Shown here one piece after another: positions 11,761-24,105 of a DNA stretch of 64,000 nt. Each line of letters begins with the position of its first letter. Positions within the stretch are counted from its first letter, which is position 1. Origin of the DNA: Schistocephalus solidus (taxonomy: Eukaryota > Platyhelminthes > Cestoda > Diphyllobothriidea > Diphyllobothriidae); assembly GCA_017591395.1 (NCBI GenBank), contig WEDG01007485.1:1-64000 (forward strand). The letters are read 5' to 3'. The notes under the pieces were generated by a model. It made no database searches. It saw only the letters and a list, made by a program, of their open reading frames with translations, and was not told the DNA's origin. The position numbers and the translations under genes were made by a program.

Positions 11761-13572
11761 CTGTGGTGTCTCTTGCATCTTGTTTATTCCCCTTTTTGGA
11801 GGACTGGTATAAGGATGTTCTCCGTGGCATTTTTCGAACACACTTTAGCTTGCTTACGAATCCAAGCACGACAATGAGTCTAGAGGACCGCTACACTGCA
11901 GCTCACCCGCAACATGCGGTATGCTGTGCATATTGTACACCATCTGCTCCTGACCATTTTCATTTTTAAATTTCTCTGCAAAAACCTTAGGTAAATCTTT
12001 GGAATTTTTACGTTGGCATTTTAGGTATATACAATAGGCATTTTAGGTATATACAATAGAAGATCGTCATTTTTGGGTCTAGAGTGTATTATTATCTTCA
12101 TATAAGTGTGGTCTCAGTACCGCTGTCATATACGTGTGCTTTTACTGTGTAGTGCGTTAATTTTACTATATATGAAGTCTGACATTGGTAAATCTCCTTT
12201 TTAGATTAATAGTTTGGATGTATGCGGTTAGAGAGGGCAGAAGCGTGAGTGGGTCTTCTTCGGGAATGACCGCGGGGACCATCGTTCAGGCCATCGGTAT
12301 GATTTACCTAATATGTTCCTTTTTTAGAGCATGATTGCGAAGGTTTTGTTCAATACGGTACTTGTATTATATAGGTTGGCAGAAAAAGTGCAGGGACACT
12401 CAAATTCAATGAATGAGACATTGGTACTGGGAACGATTAGATCTGGCGCACGCAGATGATTAAGCATATAATTTTGCATCATATAATTTACTAATCCAGT
12501 TGTGTTTCCACCTGTCCCTCTGAGAGTATATTTTTCCTTTTGAGGCGGTACCCGACCCCAGAGCGTGTCTCTCAAAAATCGAATCTGATGGCAACCAGCG
12601 AAACGCGTTGTGAGTTGAAGCGGACGTTTCAATTCAACTTCAGGTAGCAGGTACCCAGAAACATGGGATTTGTATCCTCGCGTATTCATGTTAGGCAGTG
12701 CGCTCTATACGAGCACAGAAGGTAGGATCCCAGGAGTGAGACGAAGGAGAGGGCAAGCCTCTCCAAAAGTTGGCTCAGAAAGCTTACCAGTCGAGCCGCT
12801 TAAACCAACACAGGAGTCTAGTGCTGAAGACAAAGTGAGGTGAACGCGTACTGAGCTTTTTGCCCTATAAATGGGTATCTCCTTTAGTCGGCAACCTAAT
12901 TACCACAGCGTAGTCGGATGCTGAAAACGCCTTGTGTCATTTCACTTCTGGAGAAGTGACTAAGTTAACTCACAAATAGTAGAACTGCAGACAGTCCTAA
13001 CTCCTTATTGGCCAATAATGTTCCCGGTATGAAACGAAGCTGGAACGGCTGGGTCTACCTGTTAACACAGCTGCCGGCCATCTGACTATGCGCAAAGTCT
13101 GGCGAAGCATGGACTAGGCGGACCCTCAGGTTTGTAAAATAAGCAGTCAGTGAGAATACGGCATTTTCACCTTCAAGGGTAACTGGACGCCGATTTGGCG
13201 GCTCGGCTGCCTAAGTGGAAACCACACACCATAGTAGTATAACCATATAAAAAAATGTCTTACGCCATTCACTAGGGCCTTAGTTGTCGCCATCATACAC
13301 AATTGTGGAACCTTAGATTGTTTTGCTGCCGGGGGGAGGGGGGGAGAGGTGGAGCCATCCGCCATCGACTCCAGCCACGATACAGGACCCTCCGACCGTC
13401 TTACGCAATCACTTTTCAGCGACCCTTAGTTCTTTTTAACGGCCAGATGACTACGATTCACGTATCCGCGTAGGACTTCCAGAGGCGCAGAGAGGAGCTG
13501 TCTCCTGCTTCACGATAGCCCCATTTACTCTGATCGTGCTGATAAATCAAATTATGTGACGCAAGTTTATTT
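11761..13572. other. Unassigned region
   Basis: No gene recognised. A minus-strand frame of 121 codons (12324-12689) has no motif that I know. A 22-bp tandem repeat is listed separately. The stretch 12720-13450 is GC-richer and may hold an unrecognised repeat. Confidence 0.3.
12015..12058. repeat. 22-bp perfect tandem duplication
   Basis: Two exact copies of GGCATTTTAGGTATATACAA plus TA lie head to tail. Probably replication slippage. Confidence 0.9.
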
Positions 13573-14460
13573 ACAGCAGATTTGCTATCCCATGAAACGT
13601 TAACTGAAATTTCGAAATTAAGTTTCGTTTTCAGAAGAGTACTTAATTAGCGTTGTACTATTAATTAATGCCTGCCAAAACTACACTGTAAAACTGAATA
13701 CTCAAGCAGTATTTATTTTTTAATTGATTTTTGATACCCCTATAAATTAAAATATATTTTATAAAAAAACATGCATGAACATATTCTAGTTCTACTTTCA
13801 TATAAACTTACGTCTTCTTCGTATTCTATACTTGAGGAAAAGGTATCTTCCATTGGCAAAAAAGGGTTTCTCATGAGATTTTTAAGACTGTGAAATGTCG
13901 ATTCATAAGTTATGGTATCTGTCCATTTATTAACACTGCTTGTAAAATCGTCTACATGGTCTAAATACATTGCAAAATTGTATGCGGATTATGTGGGGTC
14001 TTCCTACTAGCGTAGATAAATACGTGATTTTCCTTAGACGGCCTCTAGGTTGGAAATGCTGAATGCAAATTTAATTGGAGGTCTGGTTCAGAATTATTTT
14101 GCAATTGAATTTTTAAAAAACCATTTCTTAAGTATAAATTTTGAGATGTAATTTGCTACAAACTGAGTACAATAAAAAATATTTCGTGCATGTTTCTTTT
14201 TTATAAAATATATCTGAATTTAGTAGGGCATCGAAAATCACTGAAAAAAATTAATACTACTTACTTAATTAGTCATTTTTTACAGACCGTAGTTTTTGTG
14301 GGCGGTTGAAACGAAGCTCCTGCAAAAGCCGGTTGACTGAAATACCTAGGGAATGTGCTGCACGGTAATTAATATGACAACACTATTGAAGTAATCTTTT
14401 CTAAACGAAACCACTTTTCAGAATTTCGGTTGACATCTCATGAGATAGCAAATCTACTTT
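13573..14460. mobile_element. TIR element, family T, copy 1 (about 0.89 kb)
   Basis: The left end (13573-13680, starting near CAGATTTGCTATCCCATG) is an imperfect inverted copy of the right end (14350-14458, ending ATGAGATAGCAAATCTAC). The inverted repeats are about 100 bp and roughly three-quarters identical by eye. TTAC flanks both ends and may be a short target duplication. The inside is AT-rich and has no substantial ORF, so the element is non-autonomous. Copies of similar length and layout lie at 39633-40516 and 33520-34297, with a fragment at 25600-25880. Confidence 0.75.
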
Positions 14461-16087
14461 ACCTCTGCGGTAAAGCTAAATTGAATAGGAGTCAGAAGGC
14501 CAAAGGTATTCAATGTGAGGCACTCTATATAAAATGCAGGCACTGGTCATTCCTCAAACTTGATTCTATATTGGATTGGGACCTCTGAACGTATTTTCTA
14601 CGAAGATCCGATCGCATCTCCAAAGAATGCTGACATATTCGGTCAGAAATTCTGTCTCTCAACCGTGCCTTTCTCACTGGTCCATGGAGATAGTTGGATC
14701 GTTTGCTGCGTCGACCTGAAGGTGAAATTGTCTCGAAATGTCAGCCCTCCTGAATGCGCTCTTTTCTGTCAACGATGCCGGAAAACCATCTGTTGAGAGC
14801 CAAAGAGGGCCTAGGCAACTGTTGTGTTCGGTCTGAGCCAAATGGCTTTACTTATATCTGAGCACCCTGCCTCTGACCCATTTCTTTGCATGAACATCGT
14901 TCATTATGGATTGAATCTGCAGCATACAGCTGGCTCAATCAGATTGCACTTCAAAGCAAAAAAAAACGAAACTCCTGCACAAACCCGAATGTCTTCTTCG
15001 TCTGCGCGTAGGTGGTGACTCGACGGCACACTCACATCGACCTTTCTGTCATATCAGCCTCCATGACCGATGTCGTATCTTCTGCCAACTCTGAAGGATC
15101 ATGTTAAGTTGCATTGCCTGGTTCAAGAAAAGCATCGACTTTTTTAATCAAACGACCGCCAATACTGGGATCTGCGTAGGCAAGAGGCCGGAGAACAGAC
15201 TTATAAACTGATTGCGGTGTTGTATTTTTGGATCAACGTAGTTGTTGTCGTGCAGATAGTAAACTTGACCACTCACCTCTTTGGACCAGTAGTCAGCTAA
15301 CAGTGGCAGATGCTCACAAAAAGACAGCATTTTAACCTTGAGCTGATGATCAGGGGTCGTGAAGACCTTTCGACACTAGACACGGCCGTCATTGATGTGC
15401 GGAGTTCAAATGGTGTAACACCAAAACAGCTCATCTATTGAAAGCGAACTGAGCGACTCGCAGTGGGATCCGGCCCCTTGTCCTGCCCGTAGTGCTGCTC
15501 TCAGCAGCACAGGTCCGCCGTGCAGTCGCTAATCTGTCAGTCACCAAAGGCAGCTGGAATATTTATGAGTTCAGACCTTGACGTCTTATTACAGGGTAGC
15601 CAGATGGGCCGCAGATGCCATGACCATGGAAGATAGGCGATACACCGGGCTGCGGCCCTTTGATTCTCAGGCGGTGATCACAGAGTTGAGAAACCTAGTT
15701 AGTAAGCGACGAATGTCCACTGCGACACCCGGTCCCCGAGACGTACAGTAGTCCAATGTCAGCGCAAAATTACATGAAAATGGCATTGACAATCAACCAC
15801 CAGCGTGGCAGATCCATAGGCATTTGCGCAGGGCTCTGTACGCTGGTGGCCAACAAGTCCACCCAGAGACTTGCGAAATTGGTTCCTGGTCGACTATATC
15901 GTATCATAAAGGCCTCACTCACTGTGGATCGCAGTACAATCCCGAAAGCTTGGATGTGGTTTGACTAATGATAGCGTCGTTTGATGAACCTTTTTCCTTA
16001 CCTGCATGGCAGAATGTCTTTCTTGCTCATGGCAATCGGTACTCTCATAGTTCGCTTCGTTGACAGTCATTTACATGCTTTTTTTAG
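14461..16087. other. Upstream or first-intron region of the VHS gene, nothing recognised
   Basis: The start codon and N-terminal turn of the VHS domain must lie on an exon upstream of 16088. I could not identify it here; it may be in this stretch or further upstream. Short open frames at 14560-14796 and 15756-15968 have no recognisable motif. Confidence 0.35.
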
Positions 16088-16401
16088 AGTTGGCAACAGA
16101 TTCTTCGCTCGAGCAACCGGATCAGAATGCATTCCTAGAAATTTGTACTGAAATTAACCGAAATAAACATGGACCGCGTATCGCCCTGGATGGCATCATC
16201 AACCGACTGGAGCAGACCGCAGAAAACGACCCAAAGGCAGCCTGTCTTACGCTCTTGCTATTGGAATGGTGTGTAAAACGCTGTGGATATCGATTCACAC
16301 GTAAACTCTGCAAAGTGGACTATTTAAAAAGACTCAGAAGGCTTTTCGAAGATAAATGTACTGCTATTGGAGTGCAGAAGAAGCTCCTTGGACTCATTCA
16401 G
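16088..16401 (+). CDS. TOM1: TOM1-like protein, exon with most of the VHS domain
   Basis: The exon encodes about 104 residues of a VHS domain, the N-terminal superhelix that TOM1, GGA, HRS and STAM proteins use on endosomal membranes to bind ubiquitinated cargo or sorting signals. The order of blocks follows TOM1: ATDSSLEQPDQNAFLEICTE (helix 1-2), then a GPRIALDGI segment, then LTLLLLEWCVKRCGYRFT, which matches the family core 'L..LE.CVKNCG..F', and finally KKLLGLIQ. The acceptor is TTTTTAG at 16081-16087 (or 2 bases later); the donor is CAG|GTGTGT at 16401, phase 0. The N-terminal residues before 'ATD' are on a missing upstream exon. The next exon follows after only 40 bp of intron. The closest family by layout is TOM1 rather than GGA, because no GAE domain is seen. 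Confidence 0.9.
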
Positions 16402-16441
16402 GTGTGTACAGTTTTTTAAAAATATTTCAAACATTTCGTAG

Positions 16442-16570
16442 ATCTGGGCACTGGCGCTTTCGGATCACGTTGATTTTCACCCGATCAACGAGTTATACCA
16501 AGAACTTTTAGACAATCAAGTTGAATTTCCTACTGTCAAAGATGCTGACGTAGACTTTCTCAGGCTCATG
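16442..16570 (+). CDS. TOM1: TOM1-like protein, exon completing the VHS domain
   Basis: Forty-three codons, phase 0 at both ends, between TTTCGTAG and ATG|GTAAGA. The product begins IWALALSDHVDFHPI and continues INELYQELLDNQVEFPTV, which corresponds to the last VHS helix of TOM1 ('SWADAF...', then 'IYEDLRRKGLEFPM'). It ends in DVDFLRLM, just where the TOM1 linker starts. The 40-bp intron before it is very short, as is common for some introns in flatworm genes. Confidence 0.88.
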
Positions 16571-16859
16571 GTAAGAAATAGTCATTTAACTATTATTAGA
16601 CTTTGCGTGTTCACTCGGTCGATTCATTTGCTGATTATCGATAAGGGCCGATGAGGATCTAACATTGAGGTCCACTGCGAACAACCCAGTCCAAGTTCCC
16701 CTGTAATACGTGGTTAATAGTAAGAAAGAGGTGATGACAGCACCAAGACTTAGAAAAAGAAAAAAATTCGAAGTGACAGTGCAACTCATAAGGTTGTTTT
16801 AGTTCTCCAAGAAGGCCTACTGGAAAGAGCGCGCGACTCAAACTGTGACGCGTAAGTGG

Positions 16860-17290
16860 ACTGTAAACGGTCTGAATGTCCTAAGCCCTTACGCTAATCC
16901 GACCCCCTAAAAGCTAAACAAAACCATAACCCAAACCTCTGGCCCTTACCATAATTGTCAAATTTTGTTCGCAAGCTTGATTCCCAACTGAAGCCCTAAC
17001 CAAAACCAGAAACTTTGGTCCATAATCCTAGGTCCAAACTCTAAACCTTAATTTCAAACTAAATTCCCAACGCCCTATCCCTAACCACTAATCCAATCCC
17101 TTACATTCGTCCTAAATCACAATCCTAAACGTAAACTCCAATCAACGACTAAACAAATTGAAACCTAAGCATACCTCACATATCCAAATGAAATAAGTAC
17201 CTCTCTTACATCACTAAACCGTTGGAAGTGCATATACGATTCTCTCATAAAAGTCACTACGATCTCCTCCAAGTGGTCTCTTCATGCTCA
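16860..17290 (+). repeat. Degenerate telomere-like CCCTAA-rich tract in an intron
   Basis: Between the second and third exons the + strand is rich in variants of CCCTAA, CCCTAACC and CCTAAAC spaced 6-12 bases apart, with hardly any G clusters. It resembles a worn-down array of the animal telomere repeat (TTAGGG on the other strand). A similar tract lies at 62140-62330. Confidence 0.6.
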
Positions 17291-17387
17291 CAGCCTTAAG
17301 CGATATCCTCCAGACAAAACTGGCTCTCTATCCCGCATAGGTTGCTTTGATGCTTTTTAAATGTTGTTTTTAAAAATTTAGTTTCAG

Positions 17388-17579
17388 TCGCCGCAACTGC
17401 ACGAGGTGCCAAGATTGAGCATTCAGACGTCAGCCGCCGATGTCGAGGCGACGCAGGACATCGTCCAGGACGTGCGTCATGACCTGCGCCTGACGACCCT
17501 CGATCTTCCAGCTGTCGAAGCCGTCTTTCGGGACTCACCCAACACGCCGCTTGACCCTGCTGTACTGAGGCAGTTGCAG
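17388..17579 (+). CDS. TOM1: TOM1-like protein, exon for the VHS-GAT linker
   Basis: Sixty-four codons, phase 0 at both ends, acceptor TTTCAG at 17387 and donor CAG|GTCAGT. The first residues, SPQLHEVPRLS, follow on from FLRLM of the previous exon and align with 'MLSPIHTPQRT' of TOM1 directly after the VHS domain. The rest is a variable acidic linker ending TPLDPAVLRQLQ, where an alpha-helix like the start of a GAT domain ('TPEQIGKLR' in TOM1) begins. The next coding exon found is 6.3 kb downstream, beyond two Penelope-like insertions. Confidence 0.8.
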
Positions 17580-17759
17580 GTCAGTCACAGTCCATGCCAC
17601 GTTTTGTGCCCCGGATAAGCCAAGAACCATGCACTTGACCAGGCAAATGAATGGCTCCTATTCTCTCGACCTAGACACGCAGAGTGGTCCTTGAAAAGAT
17701 CCACCGTCAATATGCTACATATTAGGGGGAGAAGATGCGATCACTGGAACAAGAAGTTT

Positions 17760-19980
17760 ATTGATCTGGCGTTTCGGATTCTCACTCGAACTCATCCTCA
17801 GAGACAGTGGCTGATAAGGTCGACCGAGGCACACGGTGCGAAGTATTTATAGTACGTAGTGGCTACACGATCACATGCGTACTGCAATTCCCATCTCTTG
17901 CGATCACCGCTGGGGGGTTATAATTGCTGCAATGATGGCTTGGCTGTTCGCGTCTGAATCGTTAATCGCCGTGATTTCATCAGCCATGGATGATGGCGTC
18001 ATAATGACCCGGTCCTCTGTCTCACTGTCCTTGGAGGTGTTGGTCGCCCGTGCCCTCCTCACGCGATTGATTCCCCTGGACAGAATATGGGGACACGAGG
18101 TCACTGCGCTTGTTGAGGAACTGCGGGTCTGAGAACCATCATTCGAACAGTTCGTGACTGCCGCGGTTGCATCTCTTGTGAGGACTTTGGTCTCATCAAA
18201 CTTGAAAATATAGTCGGGTCCCGTCGAGTGAGCTGCAAGCTGAGAGTCAGCGTGTTTCCTCACCGCAGCCACGTGCTCGGCCATTCGCGTCCAGCATTAT
18301 CTCCCGGTTTCTTCGGTGTTGTTACTTTGTCCACAACTGTATCGCATCCGGTAAACGACGCCAGACGTTTCCTGCCCTATCTTTGGGTCTGTCAGCCTCA
18401 TGACTAGACGCTTGATGGTCACCTCTGGTCTGTGTGCCACCCCAACTCCAAGTGGAGTGAGGAGGCGGCTGACGGCTTCCGAGACGTTCCTCACGTACGG
18501 AAGAGCTCGCCAGAATTTAGGGCCGGTTGATTTTGGTCTTCCTTGTTGCTTGCGTATCCACTGTTTGACAAAGTCGTGCGAGTAGCCGTTCGCTTTCATT
18601 ACACGTCGAAGACATTGCACTTCAGCATACTTGTCTTTTTATTTCACAGCAATGCATCTCAACGTGCCGGTATAACGCCCTTAGCAACTGCGTTTGCGTC
18701 GTATTGGCCACTTTCCTGAAAACTTCTGTTTTTAGGCCACACTAATCTTTGCCGCAGACGAAGACATCAAGGAAGGCCAGCTGGTTGTTTTCTTCCTGCT
18801 GCATCGTAAATTACATGTCTGGGAAGATGGCTTTGAGACGTTCTTTGAGGGTCAGCACCTAGTCTCATTCGATGACGAAGGTATCATCCACATACCGAGC
18901 CCAAAATTTTGGTCTGTGGTGTCGGAAAATCAGCGAATCCAACCGTTGCAAGACAACCTCGGTTATGAGTCTTGAAATCAGCGAACTCATTGGCTTGCCC
19001 TTCTTTTGCTTGTAGATTGTTTCGTCAATCGTAAAGTTCGTCTTGAGGCAGAACTTTAGGAGTTGGAGACATTGAGCGTGTCCTAGGCGATTGTCCGTTT
19101 CATTGTATTTGTCTCATCGGAGTAATTTTATAGTTTTAACTGCCAGGTCCTGCGGAATAGAAGTAAAAAGGGACGTGATGTCACAATATACTATGGCATC
19201 TTTTGGCCGAAATCTTACCCTCTCAGTTTCTCCAAGAATTTTGTTGAGGTGCTGACTGTCGATGTCTGAATCAGTGATCCAAAATTTGAACAGCCACTTT
19301 GCCAGTCCGTAGGTTTAGGGTTCTTTTGAGTGTTACGATTGTCCGTAGAGAAGCGCCCTCCTTTTGCACTTTCGGGAGGCCATAGAATCGGGCCAGAGCC
19401 ATTTCTTGCGCTCTCGTCATGTGTCGATTGATCAGTGATACTCCGCCTGAGTTCTCCATTGTCGACAGTGCCGCGTTGATCTCGTGCGTCAGCGTTTTTG
19501 GGGTTGGATTCGCATGGAACATAGGACTGACGATCGTCAATTAAGTTTTTGGCTTTCTGAATATAGTCTGTCTCGTCCAATGCGACCGTAGAACGCCCCT
19601 TGCCGTGAGTTCCTTAAGTGCTGCATCACGTTCTACCTAGGAAAGCACGTCGCACGGCCTAGGAGCCATGCGGATGGATGACACTCGGTGTCGAATATGG
19701 TTCATTGCTCCGCCTGTTGCTTCCATCTGGTTGAGTATTAACTTCACTGCTCCAACATGTTGGCAGATTTGGCGTCGGTTGTGTAAAATGAAGCCTCATG
19801 CAGCTGCCTTGGAGGGCTATAGTTAGAGCCCCAAGGCATGACGCGGCGAGCATGTCCCGTAACCTGATCCATGAACGCACTTCTACCACGTTTGTACTTG
19901 TTACTGTGTCAAGCACAGGATATAATCTGTAATTTTGCAAACTTTTAAAACAATTGCAAGGCAAAAAAATAACAGCCAAG
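17760..19980 (-). mobile_element. Penelope-like element (PLE1), nearly complete but broken
   Basis: The minus strand reads, with frameshifts: an N-terminal region near 19980-19600 with the PLE block KGRSTVALDETDYIQKAK; RT with LINRHMTRAQEMALARFYGL and PKVQKEGASLR (19540-19271); the catalytic ARYVDDTFVIE near 18905-18870; a connector ALPYVRNVSEAVSRLL with VAHRPEVTIKRL; and a GIY-YIG nuclease region SGVVYRM..ETGR (18350-18297) followed by MAEHVAAVRKHADSQLAAH (18284 down). A TAA stop separates the last two blocks. The 3' end near 17760-17880 has the terminal sequence shared with the copy at 55062-55750. It sits in an intron of the VHS/GAT gene, antisense to it. Confidence 0.85.
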
Positions 19981-22209
19981 AAACGAATGTAATCTTAAGA
20001 CATCTAACCGCTAGCGTCTTGACTCATTTTACCTTTTTTTATCACCTTCCTTCGGCAAGGCCGCCGCCACTACCCCAAGACGCAGTTCTAGCTGACATTC
20101 GGTGTGGTTCCCCCTGTTTGATAAGCACTTCTTATGCCGTTCTAGGTTACTACCGACCATCTGGAGGAACTTCAAAGGAGACTTTTGGCACGTATGAGAT
20201 TGTCGCCTAGAGGTACAGGTCTCGGTGCTGCGACTAACCCAGACCCAGAGACCACTCTGCATGAGTCGCCGAACCAAATGAAGAACACAGTCTGCGAGCG
20301 CCCTCAACCTCACAACTCCCACGAAAGAATGCAACTTCGGGAGGCGGATGCGGAAAAGGTAACTGCTTTTTTAGAATACTTGGCGGTCATTGCTTATTTA
20401 TGTAGACTGCTTGGCGGTAATTGGTTATTTAGCAGCAAGTTCGGACTTTCCAGCAGGAGTAGGCAGTCCAGTCGGAAGTAACAAGGAAACTCAGAAAATA
20501 ATGCATATCCCCAGAGCACTTCAGGATTCGAACCACTTGAATTAAATTTAGATGGATCGATTGCTCAGTTCCATCTCACATTGCTGCTTTTTAGTACAAT
20601 GTTTTCTGCTCGTTGATGACAGCCTGTGTTTGCAGTCGGCGGCAGTTATTATGTTATTTTATCGGATTTTCAGGAGTCTATTAGATAAAATAAGCAAGCG
20701 TCTCCTCTTTACTTGGAAGCCCTCGTTTTTATCGGGAAATTGATGTGACTTACAAGATTCTGATGCTACACGATGAAATGGTTTAATGTATCCCCTGGAA
20801 GGTATTAAATAATATTTCAGTTGACTGTCGAGTATTCGAGGATCTTTTCGCAGTGCATCTTTAAAATATTCGCTAATTATTTTAATTTATTTTCGTGACT
20901 AAATTTAATTTTTATGATTAAAATGGTTTAATAATTTTGAACTAATAATATGAACAGTACGTATCGAAATATATGGGTAACGTGATCAGTTTTCGCTTTG
21001 ATAAAAGTAACAGCTTTAGGCGTATTCACACGTCGCTGTAGCTTATATATTTTTGAGGTTAATGTTTTCAAGATTAATTAAGGTACATCTGTTGTAAAAT
21101 AGACAGTTCTAATCGTTTTTAGAATTGTCTAAAGTATTCACGGATTTTGTCTTTTAGCGCATAGCTATGGTCCCTAATCCCTACGTCTGTACTGTAATTT
21201 TCTTCTCAACGGAAGACTTCGGAATTTGAATTAGAAGACGTCAAAACTATCCTCTTAAAAAAAATGCCGAACACGTCGCTTTTTCGCAGTGAGTATATTG
21301 TATGCACGAATCCAACCAGCCAAACTGGTTGACGGTGTCGAGCCGTTTATCCATTTTATGCCATTTCTGAGGCCAGTTTGGCCTCCGGTTTTTAGAACTG
21401 AGCTAGCATGCTATCAACTATGGAGCGTGCTACTCTGAAGAGGTTTCTCAGCAGTGCGGGTTCATCAGTAATTTTAAAATGACAGATCATGCGGCGTGGT
21501 GTACCTAGGCTCGGTTGTTTCCCTAGTTGCAGTCGATCTGAGTCAACCTTTGAACACCACCATATAGGACGAGATACTGGCTTTTTCGAATGCATTTGTA
21601 AATTGGTTGTTTCATTGATTGTCAGTAGGAATGCGCCCTAAACGGGCCGCATGGTAGATGCCCTGGATCAACATGGGGCTAGATCGGGTCAAGGCAGGCA
21701 TTACTCGGGATGCGCTCCCATAATAAATGCCGAACATCTCTCCTTTCTCTACCTGGTGGATGAGGGAAAAAAGAGTGTGGAAAATGTTGTGGAAGTCTGC
21801 CTCACTGTGAGGTGATTCAAGCTCAGGTCGACGGTCCTGCATGCACGCAGGCCACGTGCAATCTAACTTGTCGTCTGTTCTACCCAGTCACGCGTCAAGG
21901 CCACCCACAGTCTGTTGCTCCGTGCTTTCCTTCAGGACACCGATGAGATGCCTCATCTTGTTGACTGTTCGTTCGAATGCCAGTGCATGTCAGCAGAGAA
22001 AGCGACGTTGGCGCTTGCTCAGCTCGTACCTGGAAGAGAGAGAGTTTCTTAACAACAAGAATTTGAATAAATCATTTTTGCAGTTTATTTGGCGATGGTA
22101 ATAGACAATAATTTTGAAAACGTAGTTTACGGTTCGTTATGTACATTTATAACCGCAAGTAACACTAATGAATGCGAAGGTTCGGGTCCCAGGAGACTGT
22201 ATGAGAAAA

Positions 22210-22565
22210 CACGAAGTCTGTTCGAGCACCGGGATAATTTGTTTATTATTATGAGCTTTCAAACTCCTGTAGCAGTCCATCGTCAGAAATAGCACCGCAG
22301 TAACAAAAAGGTGACACTTGTAGGGGATAAAAACCAATCACTGGTCACTGCCGCAAGTTTGGAGGTGACTGTGCAGGGCTGTGTACGCCGGCGCAAAATC
22401 GATATATTGATTGATTGAGTTCCCATCCATGGAACAGGCTTCAATCAATTGTCGACTCGTTTTGTTTCCGTCGGCGTGGGCGATTATCTTGACGGCTGCG
22501 AAGTTGAACTCATGGCCCGTTTCGTATGCACAGGCAGCAACTTGCGATAATTCATCGCCCCATCG
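22210..22565 (-). mobile_element. Penelope-like element PLE2, inverted 3' arm
   Basis: The minus strand encodes the region after the GIY-YIG core (GHEFNFAAVKIIAHAD, then SINQYIDFAPAYTALHSHLQ) and the 3' terminal sequence. It is an inverted copy of 23149-23400 on the + strand. It abuts, head to head, the + strand part of the same element. Confidence 0.8.
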
Positions 22566-23450
22566 CACCACCAAACTCATGTTCAGACTGGTGCAAATCA
22601 AAGACCGACTAAACCCCAAAAGACAATCGGGGTAGTTTATCGCATCCCAATGGCCGAAATAGAGACGATGATTTACAGGAAGGCAACGAATACCATAAAA
22701 GTCCTCAGCTTTCATAACAACCACCAAGCGACTCAAGAACGAAGGCGTGTGAGAACGCTCTTCAAATAGATTCAGACTCATTGCAGCAAGCCGAAAGAAA
22801 ACGTACGCGTGGTCCGAAAGCTCCGCGACCAAGTTATGTAGGATGTCTATCCGAAGACTTTCATAAGTTGATGCCTACGCGTTCGGTCTCAGAGGCCTCG
22901 AGCAGAAACAGAGCCAAGGATATGGCACGCTGTGTTCTACATTAAGGATGTTTCAGAAACGACTGAACGCATTGTTGCCAGACTAGGTGTTGTAATTGCA
23001 AACCGGCCCAAAGCTACTATATGGAGCAGACTGATGCAAATCAAAGACCGACTAAACCCCAAAAGACAATCGGGGTAGTATATCGCATCCCATGCCTAAA
23101 TTATCCTTGAATACATGCTGAGATCCCGCATGCATGATCATAAGATGACGGTGCGATGGGGCGAAGAACTATCGCTAGTCGCAGCCTACACCTACAAAAC
23201 GGCCATGCGTTCAACTTAGCAGCCTTCAAGGTAATTGCCCACGCCGCAAACAAGGCGAGCCGAAAATTGATTGAACCTTGGTCCATGGATAGGCACTCGA
23301 TCAATCGGTGTATTGAGTTAGCGCCGGCGTACAGAGCCCTGTGCAGTCACATCCAGACTTTCATAAGTGCTGATTGATTGGCTTTAGCTCCCTCCCCCCT
23401 CTATAAGGGTCGCTTTCTTCGTGGCTGCTGTTATCTCTGATGATGGACTC
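22566..23450 (+). mobile_element. Penelope-like element PLE2, main + strand fragment
   Basis: Starting at 22584 is a 64-bp block (QIKDRLNPKRQSGVVYRIP) that recurs almost unchanged at 23030-23095. Between them the + strand carries a decayed RT thumb and connector (RVRTLF, then KDVSETTERIVARLGVVIAN). After the second block come GHAFNLAAFKVIAHA, SINRCIELAPAYRALCSHIQ and the 3' end. Frameshifts throughout show that it is inactive. Length is far below a full element because the RT core is absent. Confidence 0.8.
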
Positions 23451-23838
23451 CCGCCGGTGCTCGGACAGATTCCATCTTTTACAAAGAATTCGTGTCTGCA
23501 GTTGACGTGGTATTTCCTTCGCGTTCGATGCAGAACGAAGGACACTTATAATTATCCAAGTGTTTCTTGAAGAGCTGTAGGGACGTTGCCTGTTCGACTG
23601 ATTGAGGGAGGTCATCCCCTTGTCCTATTCTCCGTGGCCTGAAGAATTCTGAATTTTTGTTTCTACCTGGACATTGTCTTACGTACCCTCACTGAGTGTC
23701 CACGAAAATGGGACGAAAGGTACCATTGAAATTTGTTCTCAAAACAGAGTTCTTGTTAAAACCCAGATATTATCTTGTAAACGAAGCCTTAATTGACCCT
23801 AAGGATGCGTCACTGCTTCTTGTTCATTGCGATTGCAG

Positions 23839-24105
23839 AAAACGAGAGGCCTGGCAGTTGAATCCACAACAACCATCGCAGCCGCATCGTCAGTTGTGAC
23901 CGCAACACACTCGTCATCATCTGCAACAACAGCAGCTACCAGTCCGGCCAATACCACTGCCTCTGCCCATCTACCCTCAACCCGAAAGGAGGAATTGCGG
24001 CAGACTATTGCGCTCACCCTCTCTCAGGCTGCAGATGATATCAAGGGCTTTCAGATGTGCCTAGGGGCAGTTAGAGAAGATCCTGCTCCGATTCCTGAAC
24101 TCGGG
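23839..24105 (+). CDS. TOM1: TOM1-like protein, GAT pair 1, first exon (linker + first GAT helix)
   Basis: Eighty-nine codons, phase 0 at both ends, acceptor GATTGCAG and donor CTCGGG|GTAAGT. The first half is a low-complexity Ser/Thr/Ala linker. The second half, RKEELRQTIALTLSQAADDI followed by KGFQMCLGAV and PIPELG, matches the long first helix of a GAT domain ('[20 protein letters not shown]' in TOM1). GAT is a three-helix bundle that binds ubiquitin and partners such as Tollip. The second half of the bundle is on the next exon, 126 bp on. Two further copies of this exon type lie downstream. Confidence 0.82.

Larger units (their letters stand above)
17580..23838. other. Long intron of the VHS/GAT gene
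   Basis: This 6.3-kb gap between coding exons holds PLE1 and the PLE2 composite. Outside them (17580-17760, 19981-22209, 23451-23838) I recognise nothing coding. A + strand frame at 20185-20358 ending before GTAACT, and minus frames at 21392-21842, have no identifiable motif. Confidence 0.5.

Noticed and set aside
17904..18284. Host gene reading for the 126-codon minus ORF
   Set aside because: It is the C-terminal part of the PLE1 GIY-YIG region; HVAAVRKHADSQLAAH is typical of Penelope-like proteins.
22338..22832. A 164-codon minus ORF that looks like one gene
   Set aside because: It crosses the head-to-head junction of the PLE2 composite: its second half is the sense frame of an inverted PLE arm, and its first half is antisense to the forward fragment.
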